From: an uncultured Eubacterium sp.
Lineage (GTDB): Bacteria > Bacillota > Clostridia > Lachnospirales > Lachnospiraceae
Reading direction: 5' to 3'
Assembly: GCA_934320655.1 (NCBI GenBank)
Contig: CAKRFN010000015.1
Coordinates: 1 to 64,000, forward strand
DNA length: 64,000 nucleotides
In this document: piece after piece, positions 6,941 through 15,204 of the stretch
Layout of the letters: every line of letters begins with the position of its first letter
How positions within the stretch are numbered: the stretch's first letter is position 1
Notes under the pieces: generated by a model
What the model saw: only the letters and a program-made list of their open reading frames with translations
Told to the model about the DNA's origin: nothing
The model's database searches: none
Position numbers and translations under genes: made by a program

Positions 6941-6972
6941 AAACGCCGGCGATTCTAAAGCCGGCGTTTTGT
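6941..6972 (+). terminator. Terminator after glgP
   Basis: A perfect inverted repeat, AAACGCCGGC with GCCGGCGTTT, around GATTCTAAA, followed by a short T-rich tail, 12 bases after the glgP stop. Confidence 0.85.
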
Positions 6973-7008
6973 ATGTGGAATTTTGTATTGAAAAAAAACA
7001 ATAATTTC

Positions 7009-7037
7009 TTGACTTTCAAAATGAAAAAGGCTATAGT
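7009..7037 (+). promoter_or_regulatory. Sigma-A promoter for the 7082-8906 genes
   Basis: TTGACT at 7009-7014 and TATAGT at 7032-7037 with 17 bases between. It lies between the glgP terminator and the next ribosome binding site. Confidence 0.7.
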
Positions 7038-7081
7038 AACAATCGATCAAAAGATGGAATTTTACGGAGAGGAGGATACAT

Positions 7082-7525
7082 ATGATAAGACGGCATATTT
7101 ATGTGACGAGATGTCTCATATTGCTTTGCCTGTTTGTGATTGTCGTGTGCGGTTGTTATGCACAGTCGGACAACGGCCTTAGCTACATTGTCCGCAATGA
7201 ATCCTCCGAAGCGGTATATCAACAGGTAAAGACACAGGTAGCCACATTCCCCGATCTGTTGGACAACGGACAGTGGATCTCGAGTGATGATGTGTCGGCG
7301 GCTGCCGATTCAAATGACCGCAGGGCGGTATTTGTACATAGGGCATATGCCTCGTTGCCGTTACAGCACCGGCCGCTGGCAGGAATTGCCGCGCTGGTTG
7401 CGATGCTTGCTGCCGGAATGTTTCATGACAGTAGTTGTCAGACACACGGGCTGATGCAGATTGTTTCTTATATACAGGCACATGATGGGATCAAAGGTCA
7501 CCTTTCTTTTTTTTGCATAGCGTAA
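7082..7525 (+). CDS. Small membrane or exported protein of unknown function
   Basis: 147 residues with a strong GAGAGGAGG site before ATG 7082 and a promoter upstream, which support a real gene. The N-terminus (RRHIYVTRCLILLCLFVIVV then CGC) looks like a signal or anchor segment, possibly with a lipobox-like VVCGC. A second hydrophobic stretch (PLAGIAALVAMLAAGMF) lies near residues 98-115. The rest has no recognisable domain. It ends 31 bases before the transporter gene and shares its direction, so co-expression is likely. I cannot assign a function; a small accessory protein of the transporter is one guess. Confidence 0.5.
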   Translation: MIRRHIYVTRCLILLCLFVIVVCGCYAQSDNGLSYIVRNESSEAVYQQVKTQVATFPDLLDNGQWISSDDVSAAADSNDRRAVFVHRAYASLPLQHRPLAGIAALVAMLAAGMFHDSSCQTHGLMQIVSYIQAHDGIKGHLSFFCIA

Positions 7526-7556
7526 TAATATTAAAAATAAGAAGAGAGGAACACAT

Positions 7557-8906
7557 ATGGTTGCAAAAATTTTAGCACTGATCATTTTTCTGGTGATGTT
7601 TTTGCTGATTATCACAGAGAAGATCGAGCGTCAGTATGTGACGTTAGGATGCGGAGCATTGATGCTGGTTGTCGTATTCGGTATCTGCATGCGCAGTCCG
7701 GAGGCAATCTTAAACACATTGAATTTTCACAGTATTTTTACCCCTGATTTCTGGCATGCAAGTGCAGAAGCCGGTGAGACGACCGGAGGTATTAACTGGT
7801 CTACGATCATCTTTATTGCAGGTATGATGATCATGGTAGAGGGTATGGGCAAGGCAGGATTTTTCCGCTGGCTGTGCCTGAAACTGGCAAAGATGGTTGA
7901 TTACAAGCCGGTGCGTATCTTTGTCGTATTTATGCTGATGTCAGCATTTTTGTCAATGTTTATCGACAGTATCACCGTTATTTTATTCTTGGCGGCTGTT
8001 ACCGTAGAGTTATGCCAGTTACTGAAATGTAATCCGATCCCGATGATCTTATCCGAGGTATTCTGTGCAAATCTGGGTGGATCGGCTACGATGTGCGGAG
8101 ATCCGCCGAACATCATTATCGGAACATCTTTACATTATGCATTTATCGACTTTTTGACGAATACCGGTGTGATCGCGGGTATTTCGCTGATTGCCGCAGT
8201 GATCTATTTTTATGCCTGCTTCCACAAGGAACTGTCCGGCGAGACAGGCGTAAAGCCGGAGCATCTGCCCGATCCGAAAGATGCAGTTTCAGATAAGAAA
8301 CTGTTTGGTTTAAGCATTGCGATCTTTGCCGTTGCAGTCGTGCTTCTGGTAACGCATGCGAACACAGGTCTGACTGTAGCATTTATCGGTGTGCTGGTTG
8401 CGATCCTTACACTGATCGTTCATCATGCTGAGATTCCGGATCTGTTGAAGAAGGTCGATTATAAGACATTGTTATTCTTTATCGGACTGTTTATCGTGGT
8501 CGGTGGACTGGAGCAGACAGGTGTGCTTGTACTGATCGCAGACGGAATCAGCTATATCTGCGGTTCCAACGCAAAGCTTGTCGTAGCAGTGATCCTCTGG
8601 GTATCTGCTATCGCCAGTGCATTTGTTGATAATATCCCGTTTGCAGCTACGATGCTGCCGGTTATCCAGACTTTGTCACAGCTTCAGGGTATTGATCTGT
8701 CAATTCTGGCATGGTCATTATCAATGGGTACAGATATCGGAGGAAGCGCAACGCCGATCGGTGCATCTGCGAATGTTGTCGGTATCTCAGTTGCCTCCAG
8801 AGAGGGTTACCCGATCGGATGGGGTAAATATTGTAAGTATTGTGCACCTGCAACGATTATGGTCGTATTGATCTCTATGGTGTGCATTTATGTGAGATAT
8901 TTCTAA
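7557..8906 (+). CDS. SLC13/NhaD/ArsB-type ion transporter
   Basis: 449 residues, about 11-12 membrane helices. Two inverted-repeat signatures of the ion transporter superfamily are clear: GGSATMCGDPPNIIIG (about 178-193) and GTDIGGSATPIGASANVV (about 395-412), each with the conserved Asn/Pro hairpin that binds ion and substrate. The family includes Na+/H+ antiporters (NhaD), arsenite pumps (ArsB) and Na+/dicarboxylate carriers; the sequence does not let me choose firmly. It is followed after 18 bases by a cytidylate-kinase-like gene, probably in one operon. Confidence 0.85.
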   Translation: MVAKILALIIFLVMFLLIITEKIERQYVTLGCGALMLVVVFGICMRSPEAILNTLNFHSIFTPDFWHASAEAGETTGGINWSTIIFIAGMMIMVEGMGKAGFFRWLCLKLAKMVDYKPVRIFVVFMLMSAFLSMFIDSITVILFLAAVTVELCQLLKCNPIPMILSEVFCANLGGSATMCGDPPNIIIGTSLHYAFIDFLTNTGVIAGISLIAAVIYFYACFHKELSGETGVKPEHLPDPKDAVSDKKLFGLSIAIFAVAVVLLVTHANTGLTVAFIGVLVAILTLIVHHAEIPDLLKKVDYKTLLFFIGLFIVVGGLEQTGVLVLIADGISYICGSNAKLVVAVILWVSAIASAFVDNIPFAATMLPVIQTLSQLQGIDLSILAWSLSMGTDIGGSATPIGASANVVGISVASREGYPIGWGKYCKYCAPATIMVVLISMVCIYVRYF

Positions 8907-8924
8907 AAAAGGAGGAGCGAGACT

Positions 8925-9536
8925 ATGAGCGATTCACAGACTATTATCTGTATCGGAAGAGAATACGGCAGTGGCGGACATGCGATCGCAGAGGAGCTGG
9001 CAAAGCGTCTGGGATTAAAACTGTATGACCACAACATTCTCGATGAAGTGGCAGTGGAGAAGGGTGTAGATCCTGAGACACTTCGCAAATATGACGAGAA
9101 ACCGCACAAGCTGTTCCTGTCGAGAAGTGTAAAGGGTTATCACAACTCGGCGGAAGTCAATGTAGCATATATGCAGTTTGACTATCTGAAAAAGAAAGCC
9201 GCAGAAGGAGAGTCCTTTGTGGTGGTTGGTCGTTGCGCGGAGGGCATCTTTGAGGGAAATCCGGGACTGATCTCGATCTTTATCCTCGGAAACAGAGAGA
9301 CAAAGTGCGAGCGTATCATGGAAAAATACCACCTTTCTGAGCAGGAGGCGCTTGAGAAAATGCGTCGGCACGATGAATACCGCAAGCGTTATCACAACAA
9401 TTTCTGTGAGGATAAATGGGGCGATTCACGCACCTACGATATATGTATTAACAGCAGTCTCAAGGGTATTGCTGCGACGACGGATATTCTGGAAACGTAT
9501 ATCCGTGCGCGCATGGAGGACTCAGGAAAAAATTAA
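8925..9536 (+). CDS. Cytidylate-kinase-like family protein
   Basis: 203 residues. The P-loop variant is IICIGREYGSGGHAIAEEL (about residues 6-24), the hallmark of the Cytidylate_kin2 family found in Clostridia. Further conserved parts are VVVGRCAEGI and RMRHDEYRKRYHNNFCEDKW-like lid sequence. It is related to CMP kinase but shorter and of unproven substrate; true Cmk proteins are usually near 220-230 residues. GGAGG precedes ATG 8925. It sits directly after the transporter, and such proteins often neighbour membrane transporters, which may hint at regulation by phosphorylation rather than nucleotide metabolism. Confidence 0.8.
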   Translation: MSDSQTIICIGREYGSGGHAIAEELAKRLGLKLYDHNILDEVAVEKGVDPETLRKYDEKPHKLFLSRSVKGYHNSAEVNVAYMQFDYLKKKAAEGESFVVVGRCAEGIFEGNPGLISIFILGNRETKCERIMEKYHLSEQEALEKMRRHDEYRKRYHNNFCEDKWGDSRTYDICINSSLKGIAATTDILETYIRARMEDSGKN

Positions 9537-9635
9537 GCAAGCTACAGCGTCGGCATTGGTCGGCGCTGTCTGTGTATGCGGAACTTTTTGACAGACGATA
9601 AAAAATCAGAATCTTAAAAAGAAAGGAAGCGGTCT

Positions 9636-10502
9636 ATGAAAAACTTTAATTGGATAAATTTTATATTTTTGACAGTGGCGGGAATTGTCAATGCGGTAGG
9701 CGTGGTCATGTTTTTGGCGCCGGTCAAGCTCTATGACAGCGGCATTTCGGGAACTTCGATGCTTGTCTCACAGATCACACCGCCGTGGATCAGCCTGTCA
9801 CTGTTATTGCTTGTATTAAATGTACCTATTTTCCTGCTGGGGCTCAAACGTGAGGGTCTGACCTTTACGGTCAGTGCGATCTATACGGTAGCTGTGTACG
9901 CGATCGTTGCGTGGATTATCACAGATATTTTACCGGTGGATGTGAGCTTTGTATCGCCGCTTGCGGGCAGTGACTTGTTTTTATGTGCGATTTTCGGCGG
10001 TATTATCTCGGGCTGTGGCAGTGGACTTGCGGTGCGTTTCGGCGGGGCGATGGATGGTATCGACATTCTCGGTGTGATGTTCTGCAAGAAGATCGGTATC
10101 AGCCTCGGCAGCTTTATTATGATCTATAACGTATTGCTGTATATCATCTGTGGAATTGTGGTCGGGAGCTGGATTCTGCCGTTGTATTCGATCGTGACCT
10201 ATGCGGCTGCGTCAAAAATGATCGATTTTATTGTGGAAGGCTTTGACCGTTCCAAAGCAGCGTTTATCGTCACGGCACGGGCAGATGCGATCTGTGAGCA
10301 GTTGTCCGCGACGTTTGAAAACGGAATCACGATGATTAACGCAAAGGGCTATTATTCCGGCGCAGATCAGACCATGATCTATTTTGTTGTCAACCGGTTT
10401 CAGATCGGAAAGCTCAAGCGGATCGTGCATGACATTGATCCGCATGCATATATTACGATCAATGAGATCGCGGATGTCTTGCATGGAGACGGGAAAATGT
10501 GA
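9636..10502 (+). CDS. YitT family membrane protein (DUF161 + DUF2179)
   Basis: 288 residues. Five to six membrane helices fill about residues 1-200, including the glycine-rich GGIISGCGSGLAVRFGGAMD, typical of the YitT_membrane (DUF161) region. A soluble C-terminal DUF2179 domain (about 210-280) carries KGYYSGADQTMIYFVVNRFQ, a conserved segment that ends in IDPHAYITINE. Function in Bacillus and Clostridia is unknown. It is a separate unit from the preceding gene, with about 100 bases between. Confidence 0.88.
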   Translation: MKNFNWINFIFLTVAGIVNAVGVVMFLAPVKLYDSGISGTSMLVSQITPPWISLSLLLLVLNVPIFLLGLKREGLTFTVSAIYTVAVYAIVAWIITDILPVDVSFVSPLAGSDLFLCAIFGGIISGCGSGLAVRFGGAMDGIDILGVMFCKKIGISLGSFIMIYNVLLYIICGIVVGSWILPLYSIVTYAAASKMIDFIVEGFDRSKAAFIVTARADAICEQLSATFENGITMINAKGYYSGADQTMIYFVVNRFQIGKLKRIVHDIDPHAYITINEIADVLHGDGKM

Positions 10503-10557
10503 TATGCTGTTAATACTTACGGAATTGTTACATCAGTAAACAGGGGATAGAAACAGC

Positions 10558-11412
10558 ATGAAAATCGGTTTTATCGGGGCGGGCAGGGTTGGCTGCTCGC
10601 TCGGAAAATATTTAAAAGAATCAGGATCGGGCTGGGAGCTTGTCGGCTATTACAGCAGGAGCGCGGCATCTGCGCAGGAGGCGGCTGATTTTACAGAAAG
10701 TAAAGTCTTTACAGATCTCCGGCAGTTGGCAACGGTCTGTGATGTGATCGCGGTGACGACTGCGGATGGTGCGATCGCCGATGTCTGGCATCGGCTGTGT
10801 GACTGCATGGATCAGTGGGAGCATCAGATCGTATTGCATTGCAGCGGGGCTTTGGCTTCGACCGTGTTCGACGGAGCGGATGCACGCGGCGTGACGGCTG
10901 TCAGCCTGCATCCGTTTTATGCCGTTTCAGACCGGTATCATTCGTATCAGACGCTGGGAGAGGCGCTGTTTACGTTAGAGGGCAGTGGAGAACGTCTACA
11001 GGAGCTGGATGCGTGCCTGCGCGCTGCGGGGCTGACGATCCAGAGGATTTCTGCAGAATCAAAGACCGCGTATCATGCAGCTGCGTCGGTAGCCTCAAAC
11101 CTGATGGTCGGTCTGAGCGAGCTGGCGATCGGACTGCTCGGCGGGTGTGGATTTGATCGGGAACATGCGCGGATGGCGTTAAAGCCGCTCATGCAGGGCA
11201 ATCTGGATGCCATCATGGAACATGATACGTTTGGCGCGCTGACCGGACCGGCAGAGCGTGCAGATGTGCGTACCGTGGACAAGCATTTGCATGTGTTAAG
11301 CGGTGGGGATCGGGAGATTTACCGTCTGCTGACGAAGAAAATCGTGGAAGTAGCGAAAATAAAAAATCCGGGTCGCGATTATACGCTGCTGGACGAGCTG
11401 CTCGATCAGTGA
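10558..11412 (+). CDS. Rossmann-fold/DUF2520 oxidoreductase-like protein
   Basis: 284 residues. The N-terminal NAD(P)-binding fold starts IGFIGAGRVGCSLGKYL with the GxGxxG motif. The C-terminal DUF2520 domain (about 130-280) is helical, with ESKTAYHAAASVASNLMVGL and GPAERADV. The layout resembles 6-phosphogluconate and ketopantoate reductases, and family members are annotated only as putative dehydrogenases. The substrate is unknown. It lies 55 bases after the YitT gene and 67 bases before degV; the three may form a loose group. Confidence 0.82.
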   Translation: MKIGFIGAGRVGCSLGKYLKESGSGWELVGYYSRSAASAQEAADFTESKVFTDLRQLATVCDVIAVTTADGAIADVWHRLCDCMDQWEHQIVLHCSGALASTVFDGADARGVTAVSLHPFYAVSDRYHSYQTLGEALFTLEGSGERLQELDACLRAAGLTIQRISAESKTAYHAAASVASNLMVGLSELAIGLLGGCGFDREHARMALKPLMQGNLDAIMEHDTFGALTGPAERADVRTVDKHLHVLSGGDREIYRLLTKKIVEVAKIKNPGRDYTLLDELLDQ

Positions 11413-11479
11413 TAGGATATTGATAAGATATAAATAGGATATAGATAGAACATAAATAGTAGAAGAGGAGAACACGATC

Positions 11480-12325
11480 ATGGTAAAGATCATATCAGAC
11501 AGCACCTGTGATCTCTCACCGGAACTGGTGGAGCGTTACGGAATCACTATTTTGCCACTGCATATTTTGCTCGGCGAGGAGGAGTATGAGGATGGCAAAA
11601 GTATCACGCCGGAGGAGATTTTCCGTTGGTCGGATGAACATGAGACGACACCAAAGACATCCGCACCTTCGATGGAGACAACGATGGAGCTGCTGCGTCC
11701 CTATGTGGAAAACGGAGATGAGTGCGTTTGTTTTTGCATTTCTGAGTCAATGTCGACCTCCGGAAATGTCATCCGCATGGCGGCGGAGGAGCTGGAGGCA
11801 GAGCATCTGGTTACTGTGATCGATTCGAAAAATCTGTCTACCGGAATCGGCCTGTTAGTGATAGAAGCTGCGATTCTGGCAGGACAGGGCTTATCGGCGA
11901 AACAGATTACGGAAAAAATCGAGGAACTTCGTCCGCGTGTGCGCGCGAGCTTTGTTGTGGATACGCTCGTCTATCTGCATCGCGGCGGACGCTGCGGTGG
12001 TCTGGCGGCAATGCTTGGCAGTGCCTTGAAGCTGCATCCGAAGATTGTCGTGGAGGACGGAGTGATGCACAGTACGAAAAAATATCGTGGAAATATCCGG
12101 TCGGTTGTGCTGACCTATACAAAAGATATGGAGGCTGATTTACGAAAGGCAAAGCCTGACCGTGTGTTTATCACGCATTCCGGCTGTGCGCAGGAGGTTG
12201 TAGAGCCGGTGCGGAAGTATCTGGAGAGCCTCGGTGTATTTGCAGAGGTTTTAGAGACACACGCCGGAGGAGTGGTCAGTAGCCATTGCGGTCCCGGAAC
12301 ACTCGGCGTATTGTATATTGTATAG
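11480..12325 (+). CDS. DegV family fatty-acid-binding protein
   Basis: 281 residues. The N-terminal SDSTCDLSPELVERYGI is the DegV start motif. Ser/Thr residues for the fatty-acid head group lie in KTSAPSMETTMELL and SMSTSGNV, and the second domain has VYLHRGGRCGGL. DegV/FakB proteins bind fatty acids and can present them to a fatty-acid kinase (FakA) for phosphorylation; no fakA is in this window. GAGGAG lies before ATG 11480. Confidence 0.88.
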   Translation: MVKIISDSTCDLSPELVERYGITILPLHILLGEEEYEDGKSITPEEIFRWSDEHETTPKTSAPSMETTMELLRPYVENGDECVCFCISESMSTSGNVIRMAAEELEAEHLVTVIDSKNLSTGIGLLVIEAAILAGQGLSAKQITEKIEELRPRVRASFVVDTLVYLHRGGRCGGLAAMLGSALKLHPKIVVEDGVMHSTKKYRGNIRSVVLTYTKDMEADLRKAKPDRVFITHSGCAQEVVEPVRKYLESLGVFAEVLETHAGGVVSSHCGPGTLGVLYIV

Positions 12326-12372
12326 TGGTCAGACGGGAGTGGATGGCACGGCTCAGATGTCCGAGGTGTTTA

Positions 12373-12834
12373 TCAATAACGGATAAAAGAGGAATCCGTG
12401 AGCACATCACCCGTATAGCTTAGCTTGAGGGAGAAAAAGCGGTCGTTTTCCAGCAGCTCACGCAGGAAAATGTGATCGCCCTCCCACAGATTTAATTTCA
12501 AAACATCATTTTTAGGCACCCATGCGAGCTCGCCTTCATTGCAGTCGCACAGGGTGCCTTCGTATTTATCTGCGGTGAACAGATGCATGTATTCGCCTTC
12601 CCATTCGTTGGACAGGAACGTGACGATGCCGCGAAAGCGGTAGTGGGTGAGTGTCAGTCCGGTTTCTTCGTATACTTCGCGCAGCAGACATTCCTCTGGT
12701 GTCTCGTCGGCTTCAAATTTGCCGCCGACACCGATCCATTTTCCGGCGTTTAAGTCGTTTTGTTTCTTGGTGCGGTGGAGCATGAGGTATTCGCCGCGGT
12801 CGTTTTCAATATAGCAGAGGGTAGTTAGCTTCAT
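12373..12834 (-). CDS. Nudix hydrolase (MutT-like)
   Basis: 153 residues. The Nudix box is intact: G-x5-E-x7-REVYEETG within residues about 38-60 (GGKFEADETPEECLLREV). The N-terminus TTLCYIENDRGEYLMLHR and the LNAGKWIGVGGK before the box are typical of 8-oxo-dGTP diphosphatases, so removal of oxidised dGTP is the likely role; other nucleoside diphosphate derivatives are possible. AAAAAGGAG precedes ATG 12834. It is transcribed away from the inverted-repeat element that begins 30 bases upstream of its start. Confidence 0.85.
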   Translation of the reverse strand: MKLTTLCYIENDRGEYLMLHRTKKQNDLNAGKWIGVGGKFEADETPEECLLREVYEETGLTLTHYRFRGIVTFLSNEWEGEYMHLFTADKYEGTLCDCNEGELAWVPKNDVLKLNLWEGDHIFLRELLENDRFFSLKLSYTGDVLTDSSFIRY

Positions 12835-12863
12835 AAGGACTCCTTTTTAAATTTACTGTATCG

Positions 12864-13413
12864 TAGGCGTTTGCGAAACTATTTTTGTCAGGTTTTGAGG
12901 CATGCAAGCACATTGTTAAGAGGTCGCAGCTCCCGCAAGCATGTCTGTTTTGCTTTCGTTGCACGAACCATTCCGATGAGCCTCGGAAAAACCTAACTCG
13001 TGTTCAGCAGAGGCTTCCACGAGTTACGAGTCTCCTCTCCACCGTGCAAAGGCAGCAAAATCAGACACGCCTTTGCTCGCGCTGCTACTTCTGCATCTGA
13101 GTTGATAGTGCTTGCATGCTCCATTCACCGATTAAAATGTTTCGCAAACAGTATCTGCCGCAGGGCTAACGGCTGTGGGCACAGTGGTTTCTGTCAACTG
13201 CGACTTTTGCTCGGCGAAGTGCGAGCGATTCGCAAACGAACTTCATGTCATAGCTGAAAGCCGCAGGCTATGTGTGTGAGCAAAGCGAAAGACACATCGA
13301 GCCAAGGCTGAAGAAACAGCGAGACACCGCCGGGCAACCGGAGCAGCTTGATCAGAATGCCACTGCGCCCACGGCCAGGTAGCCCGATGATTAAATAGTT
13401 TCGCAAACGCCTA
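12864..13413. repeat. 550-bp non-coding element with perfect 21-bp terminal inverted repeats
   Basis: Bases 12864-12884 and 13393-13413 are exact reverse complements (core GGCGTTTGCGAAACTATT). The inside folds as two long arms. Arm one runs from 12900-12911 to 13108-13119 (12 perfect pairs), with nested stems at 12942-12954/13054-13067, 12959-12965/13043-13049 and 12995-13002/13018-13025. Arm two pairs 13171-13187 with 13360-13376. Further GTTTCGCAAAC-like cores recur at 13139-13149. Flanks carry an 11-base near direct repeat (TTTACTGTATC at 12852-12862, TTTGCTGTATC at 13414-13424), consistent with a target duplication. No protein frame is credible. It could be a MITE-like element, or a large structured RNA of the size class of ROOL/GOLLD; I cannot decide. 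Confidence 0.65.
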
Positions 13414-13575
13414 TTTGCTGTATCCTATATGCCCACAGTATACGCCACAAAACCAATTACTGCAACCACGGTATGAAGCCTCACAGATCGGGATATACTA
13501 AGGAATGGTAGCAGATTCTGTGTTATTTGTGAGAAGTGCACAAAAAAATGATATAAAACTTGGCTATTTGGCATA

Positions 13576-13604
13576 TTGCGGAAACGTTACCGGAATGCTA
13601 ATAT
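13576..13604 (+). promoter_or_regulatory. Promoter of the maltodextrin transporter operon
   Basis: TTGCGG at 13576-13581 and TAATAT at 13599-13604, 17 bases apart. The first LacI-type operator (13579-13593) overlaps the -35 box and spacer, as expected for repression by blocking polymerase. Confidence 0.6.
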
Positions 13605-13651
13605 ATATTCAACGGAAACGTTACCGGAAACAATACCGAGAACGCTACCGA
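13579..13651. promoter_or_regulatory. Three LacI-family operators upstream of the maltose-binding protein
   Basis: CGGAAACGTTACCGG occurs identically at 13579-13593 and 13613-13627. A related CGAGAACGCTACCGA is at 13637-13651. Each is a pseudo-palindrome around a central CG, the form bound by MalR/CcpA-type LacI proteins. Centre-to-centre spacing is 34 and 24 bases, so not all lie on one helical face. The LacI gene at 18536-19567 at the end of the cluster is the obvious candidate regulator. Confidence 0.75.
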
Positions 13652-13685
13652 AACTATTGAACGACTCAAAAATGGAGGACGAAAA

Positions 13686-15092
13686 ATGAAAAAGAAAATT
13701 GTGTGCGCAATGATGTGTATGGCAATGGTAGCAACTACACTTGCAGGTTGCGGATCAAAGGCCGATGACAACACAACAACAGACAATGCAGCAACAGATG
13801 ACGCAGCCGATGCAGCAGATGAGACTACAGATGCTGCGGAGGGTGATACTGCAGCAAGCGGTGAGGGCAAAGTATACTACCTGAACTTTAAGCCTGAGCA
13901 GGCAGATGACTGGGTAGAGCTGGCAGAGCAGTACACAGCAGAGACCGGTGTACCGGTTACTGTAGAGACAGCCGCATCAGGAACTTATGAGCAGACCTTA
14001 AAGTCAGAGATGGCAAAGAAGGATGCTCCCACCTTATTCCAGGTAAACGGACCGGTTGGACTGGCTTCATGGAAGGATTACTGCTATGATCTGAAGGACA
14101 GCGAGCTTTACAAGCAGGTAAAGAGTGATGACTTCGTATTAAAGGATGGAGATGCAGTAGACGGTATCGCATACGTGATCGAGACTTACGGAATTATCTA
14201 CAATACAAAATTGATGGATGAGTATTGTCAGACAGATGGAGCAGTTGTTTCTTCCGCAGATGAGATCAACAGCTTTGATAAGTTAAAGGCAGTCGCAGAT
14301 GATATCCAGGCAAAGAAGGATGAGCTGGGAGTTCTCGGAGCATTCACATCAGCAGGTATGGATTCATCTTCTGACTGGAGATTCAAGACACATCTGGCAA
14401 ACCTTCCGATCTACTATGAGTACAAGGATAAAGGAATTGGATCTACCGATGCCATTGAGGGAACTTACCTTGACAACTACAAGCAGATCTGGGATCTGTA
14501 TATTACAGATTCTACCTGTGAGCCTACCATGATTTCTTCTAAGACTGGTGAGGATGCAGCAGCAGAGTTCGCTATGGGCGATGCAGTATTTTATCAGAAT
14601 GGTACCTGGGCTTATGGTGATATCACAGCCGATGGACTGACAGACGAGGATCTTGGTATGCTGCCGATCTACATCGGAGCACCCGGAGAAGAGAATCAGG
14701 GATTATGTACAGGTTCTGAGAACTACTGGTGTGTAAACAAGAATGCTTCTGAGGAAGATATTCAGGCAACACTTGACTTCCTGAACTGGTGCGTTACTTC
14801 TGATACCGGACGTGATGCTATCGCAAATAAAATGGGCTTTTTGACACCTTTCCAGAGCTTTGATGATGGATATATGCCTTCAAACCCGTTAGTAGCAATC
14901 GCAGATGGTTATATCGCAGATGGCAAGACTTCTGTATCATGGAACTTCTCATCTATCCCTTCAGAGCAGTGGAAGGATCAGGTAGGAGCAGCTTTGACAG
15001 AGTATGCACAGGGAACTGGCGACTGGTCAGCAGTTGAGGATGCATTCGTCAACGGATGGGCTACTGAGTATGCAGCAGCTCACGCAGAGTAA
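13686..15092 (+). CDS. Maltodextrin-type ABC transporter substrate-binding lipoprotein
   Basis: 468 residues. A lipoprotein signal peptide ends LAGC with Cys22 as the lipid anchor, followed by an Asp/Thr/Ala-rich linker to about residue 55. The remainder is a SBP_bac_1 fold (YYLNFKPEQADDWVELAEQY; FNWCVTSDTGR-like C-terminal parts; NGTWAYGDI). It would capture malto-oligosaccharides outside the membrane for the permeases downstream; substrate is inferred from malQ and glgP. GGAGGA precedes ATG 13686. No ATPase (MalK/MsmX) gene is in the cluster, so a shared ATPase elsewhere is presumably used, as is common in Firmicutes. Confidence 0.88.
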   Translation: MKKKIVCAMMCMAMVATTLAGCGSKADDNTTTDNAATDDAADAADETTDAAEGDTAASGEGKVYYLNFKPEQADDWVELAEQYTAETGVPVTVETAASGTYEQTLKSEMAKKDAPTLFQVNGPVGLASWKDYCYDLKDSELYKQVKSDDFVLKDGDAVDGIAYVIETYGIIYNTKLMDEYCQTDGAVVSSADEINSFDKLKAVADDIQAKKDELGVLGAFTSAGMDSSSDWRFKTHLANLPIYYEYKDKGIGSTDAIEGTYLDNYKQIWDLYITDSTCEPTMISSKTGEDAAAEFAMGDAVFYQNGTWAYGDITADGLTDEDLGMLPIYIGAPGEENQGLCTGSENYWCVNKNASEEDIQATLDFLNWCVTSDTGRDAIANKMGFLTPFQSFDDGYMPSNPLVAIADGYIADGKTSVSWNFSSIPSEQWKDQVGAALTEYAQGTGDWSAVEDAFVNGWATEYAAAHAE

Positions 15093-15115
15093 TCTGTGAC
15101 CACAGACAAATGAAT

Positions 15116-15144
15116 AATGGGCGGTTTTCTAACCGCCCATTTTT
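15116..15144 (+). terminator. Hairpin between the binding-protein gene and the permeases
   Basis: ATGGGCGGTT pairs with AACCGCCCAT around TTCT, followed by TTTT. It lies 20 bases after the binding-protein stop. As the permeases have no evident separate promoter, it likely acts as a partial terminator giving more binding protein than permease. Confidence 0.8.
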
Positions 15145-15204
15145 ACTACATACGATACGGGAAAATATGTAGTAGACAGCTAATTAAAGGGAGTGAACCA
15201 GACT

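Noticed and set aside
6973..7182. 69-codon plus-strand frame overlapping the promoter before the 7082 gene
   Set aside because: It starts inside the glgP terminator and covers the promoter; it has no ribosome binding site and the overlapping 7082 frame has a strong one.
12885..13257. Two open frames on the plus strand inside the 550-bp inverted-repeat element
   Set aside because: They lack ribosome binding sites, have Cys/Arg/His-rich random-looking composition, and lie across strong inverted repeats; better explained as structured non-coding sequence.
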